The position numbers were made by a program, and so were the translations under genes. A DNA stretch of 64,000 nt from Sabellastarte sp. h YS-2021. Lineage: Eukaryota; Annelida; Polychaeta; Sabellida; Sabellidae. Every line of letters starts with the position of its first letter. Position 1 is the stretch's first letter. The DNA lies in assembly GCA_964017235.1 (NCBI GenBank), contig OZ024928.1, positions 150,498,881 through 150,562,880 on the forward strand. Reading direction: 5' to 3'. Below the pieces are notes generated by a model. The model did not search any database and had not been told where the DNA came from. It saw nothing but the letters and a program-made list of their open reading frames with translations. Positions 62,830 to 64,000 of the stretch are shown one piece after another.

Positions 62830-64000
62830 AATTTTTCTCAAATAACTGCTTCATCTACTTTTGGGAGAGCTTTCACATGGTGAAGTTTCAGACCCGTAGC
62901 TAATTATTCTCCTACTCAAAATGAATAAATGATAATTATCTCTAAAAGTATTGCGGATATCCAATTTTTATCAAATAACTCAGTCATCTACTTTTGGGAA
63001 AGCTTTCACATGGTGAAGTTCCAGACCCGTAGCTTAGATTACTCACCTAATCAAAATGAGTAAATGTGAATTATCCCTAAAAGTATTGGGGATATCCAAT
63101 TTTTCTTAAATAACTCATTCACCTACTTTTGGAGGAGCTTTCACTTGGTGAAGTTTCAGACCCGTAGTTAATTATTCACCTACTCAAAATGAGTAAATGC
63201 AAATTATCTCTAAAAGTATTGTGGATATCCAATTTTTATCAAATTACTCGTTCATCTACTTTTGGGAGAGCTTTCACATGGTGAAGTTCCAGACCCGTAG
63301 CTAATTACTCACCTACTCAAAATGAGTAAATGTGAATTATCTGTAAAAGTATTGCAGATATCCAATTTTTCTCAAATAACTCATTCACCTACTTTTGGGA
63401 GAGCTTTTACTTGGTGAGGTTTCAAACCCGTAGCTAATTATTCACCTACTCAAAATGAGTAAATGTGAATTATCTCTAAAAGTATTGCGGATATCCAATT
63501 TTTATCAAATAACTCATTCATCTACTTTTGGGAGGGCTTTCACATGGTGAAGTTCCAGACCCGTAGCTAATTACTCACCTACTCAAAATGAGTAAATGTG
63601 AATTATCTCTAAAAGTATTGCAGATAGCCAATTTTTATCAAATAACTCATTCACCTACTTTTGGGAGAGCTTTCACTTGGTGAATTTTCAGAGCTGTAGC
63701 TAATTATTCACCTCCTCAAAATGAGTAAATGCTAATTATCTCTAAAAGTATTGCGGGTATCCAATTTTTATCAAATTACTCGTTCATCTACTTTTGGGAG
63801 AGCTTTCACATGGTGAAGTTCCAGACCCGTAGCTAATTACTCACCTAATCAAAATGAGTAAATGTGAATTATCTGTAAAAGTATTGCAGATAGCCAATTT
63901 TTCTCAAATAACTCATTCACCTACTTTTGGGAGAGCTTTTACTTGGTGAGGTTTCAGACCCATAGCTAATTATTCACCTACTCAAAATCAGTAAATTAGA
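62830..64000 (+). repeat. 133-bp satellite, about nine copies (in D2)
   Basis: The same monomer as in A1 (12780-14765), with CTCAAAATGAGTAAATG and TTTCACATGGTGAAGTT marks. Alternate monomers differ (CTTGGTGAAGTTTC versus ACATGGTGAAGTTCC), so a dimeric sub-order of about 266 bp is emerging. It continues past the window edge. Confidence 0.9.

Larger units (their letters stand above)
60848..64000 (+). mobile_element. element D2: CTCCC end, two tandem arrays, runs off the window
   Basis: It starts TTATCTCCCGCCGGGCTTTAG (given here in 20 bases: TTATCTCCCGCCGGGCTTTA), the family start seen in D1, and passes directly into a 320-bp array (60880-62825) and then a 133-bp array (62830 to the edge). The right end is outside. 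It most likely lies in an intron of gene 2. Confidence 0.7.

Overview
The window is nuclear DNA of an animal. It has split genes with GT-AG introns, tRNA-derived SINEs, LINEs, DIRS retrotransposons and long AT-rich tandem arrays. There are no operons, no Shine-Dalgarno sites and no CRISPR. The repeat content (short elements with tandem-repeat cores, DIRS elements, hairpin termini) resembles marine invertebrates such as molluscs, annelids, brachiopods or basal deuterostomes. The sequence alone does not name the species.

Only two host genes can be supported. Both encode 12-TM transporters of the SLC16/monocarboxylate-transporter family, both lie on the minus strand, and they sit head to tail. 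Gene 1 (exons at 6166-6355, 4569-4712 and 2931-3773) carries its start and TM1 to about TM10; its last two exons are not in the window. Gene 2 (exons at 59924-60515, 58970-59223, 55785-55910 and 54999-55204) carries TM4 to the stop; its first exons lie beyond the right edge. The two proteins align through the shared part. Gene 2 has one intron that gene 1 lacks.

The other ~90% is mobile and tandemly repeated DNA. From left to right: DIRS-1 (1-2160, recombinase end with an internal duplication); a foldback repeat (2373-2730); gene 1 with a SINE in an intron; a nested block (7464-18234) bounded by 47-bp inverted repeats and holding a Helentron-like element, split by an L1/Tx1-like LINE, itself split by two tandem-repeat elements; DIRS-2 (18706-24880), broken by a SINE and by a 0.9-kb inverted-repeat element; a tandem-core element followed by a 5'-truncated LINE (25251-27765); a 352-bp-period array (28150-30432); a diverged duplicated segment (30600-31110 and 35150-35640) on either side of array element D1 (32272-34616); Helentron-like C2 and array B2 (38365-41740); a large element A3 (44813-54430) whose core is a ~160-bp satellite in 637-bp and 1275-bp higher-order repeats, interrupted by DIRS-3 (49029-54018); gene 2 with a MITE and another Helentron-like tail in its introns; and array element D2 (60848 to the edge).

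The most striking pattern is a set of at least six families of short mobile elements (called A to F here). Each has a hairpin or inverted-repeat end of its own, and each encloses a core of roughly 130-350-bp tandem monomers. The same monomer family appears inside elements with unrelated ends. Termini and satellite cores therefore seem to be exchanged, and one such core (A3) has grown into a higher-order satellite. Family letters are labels for this report only; superfamily assignments rest on structure and remembered motifs, not on a database search.
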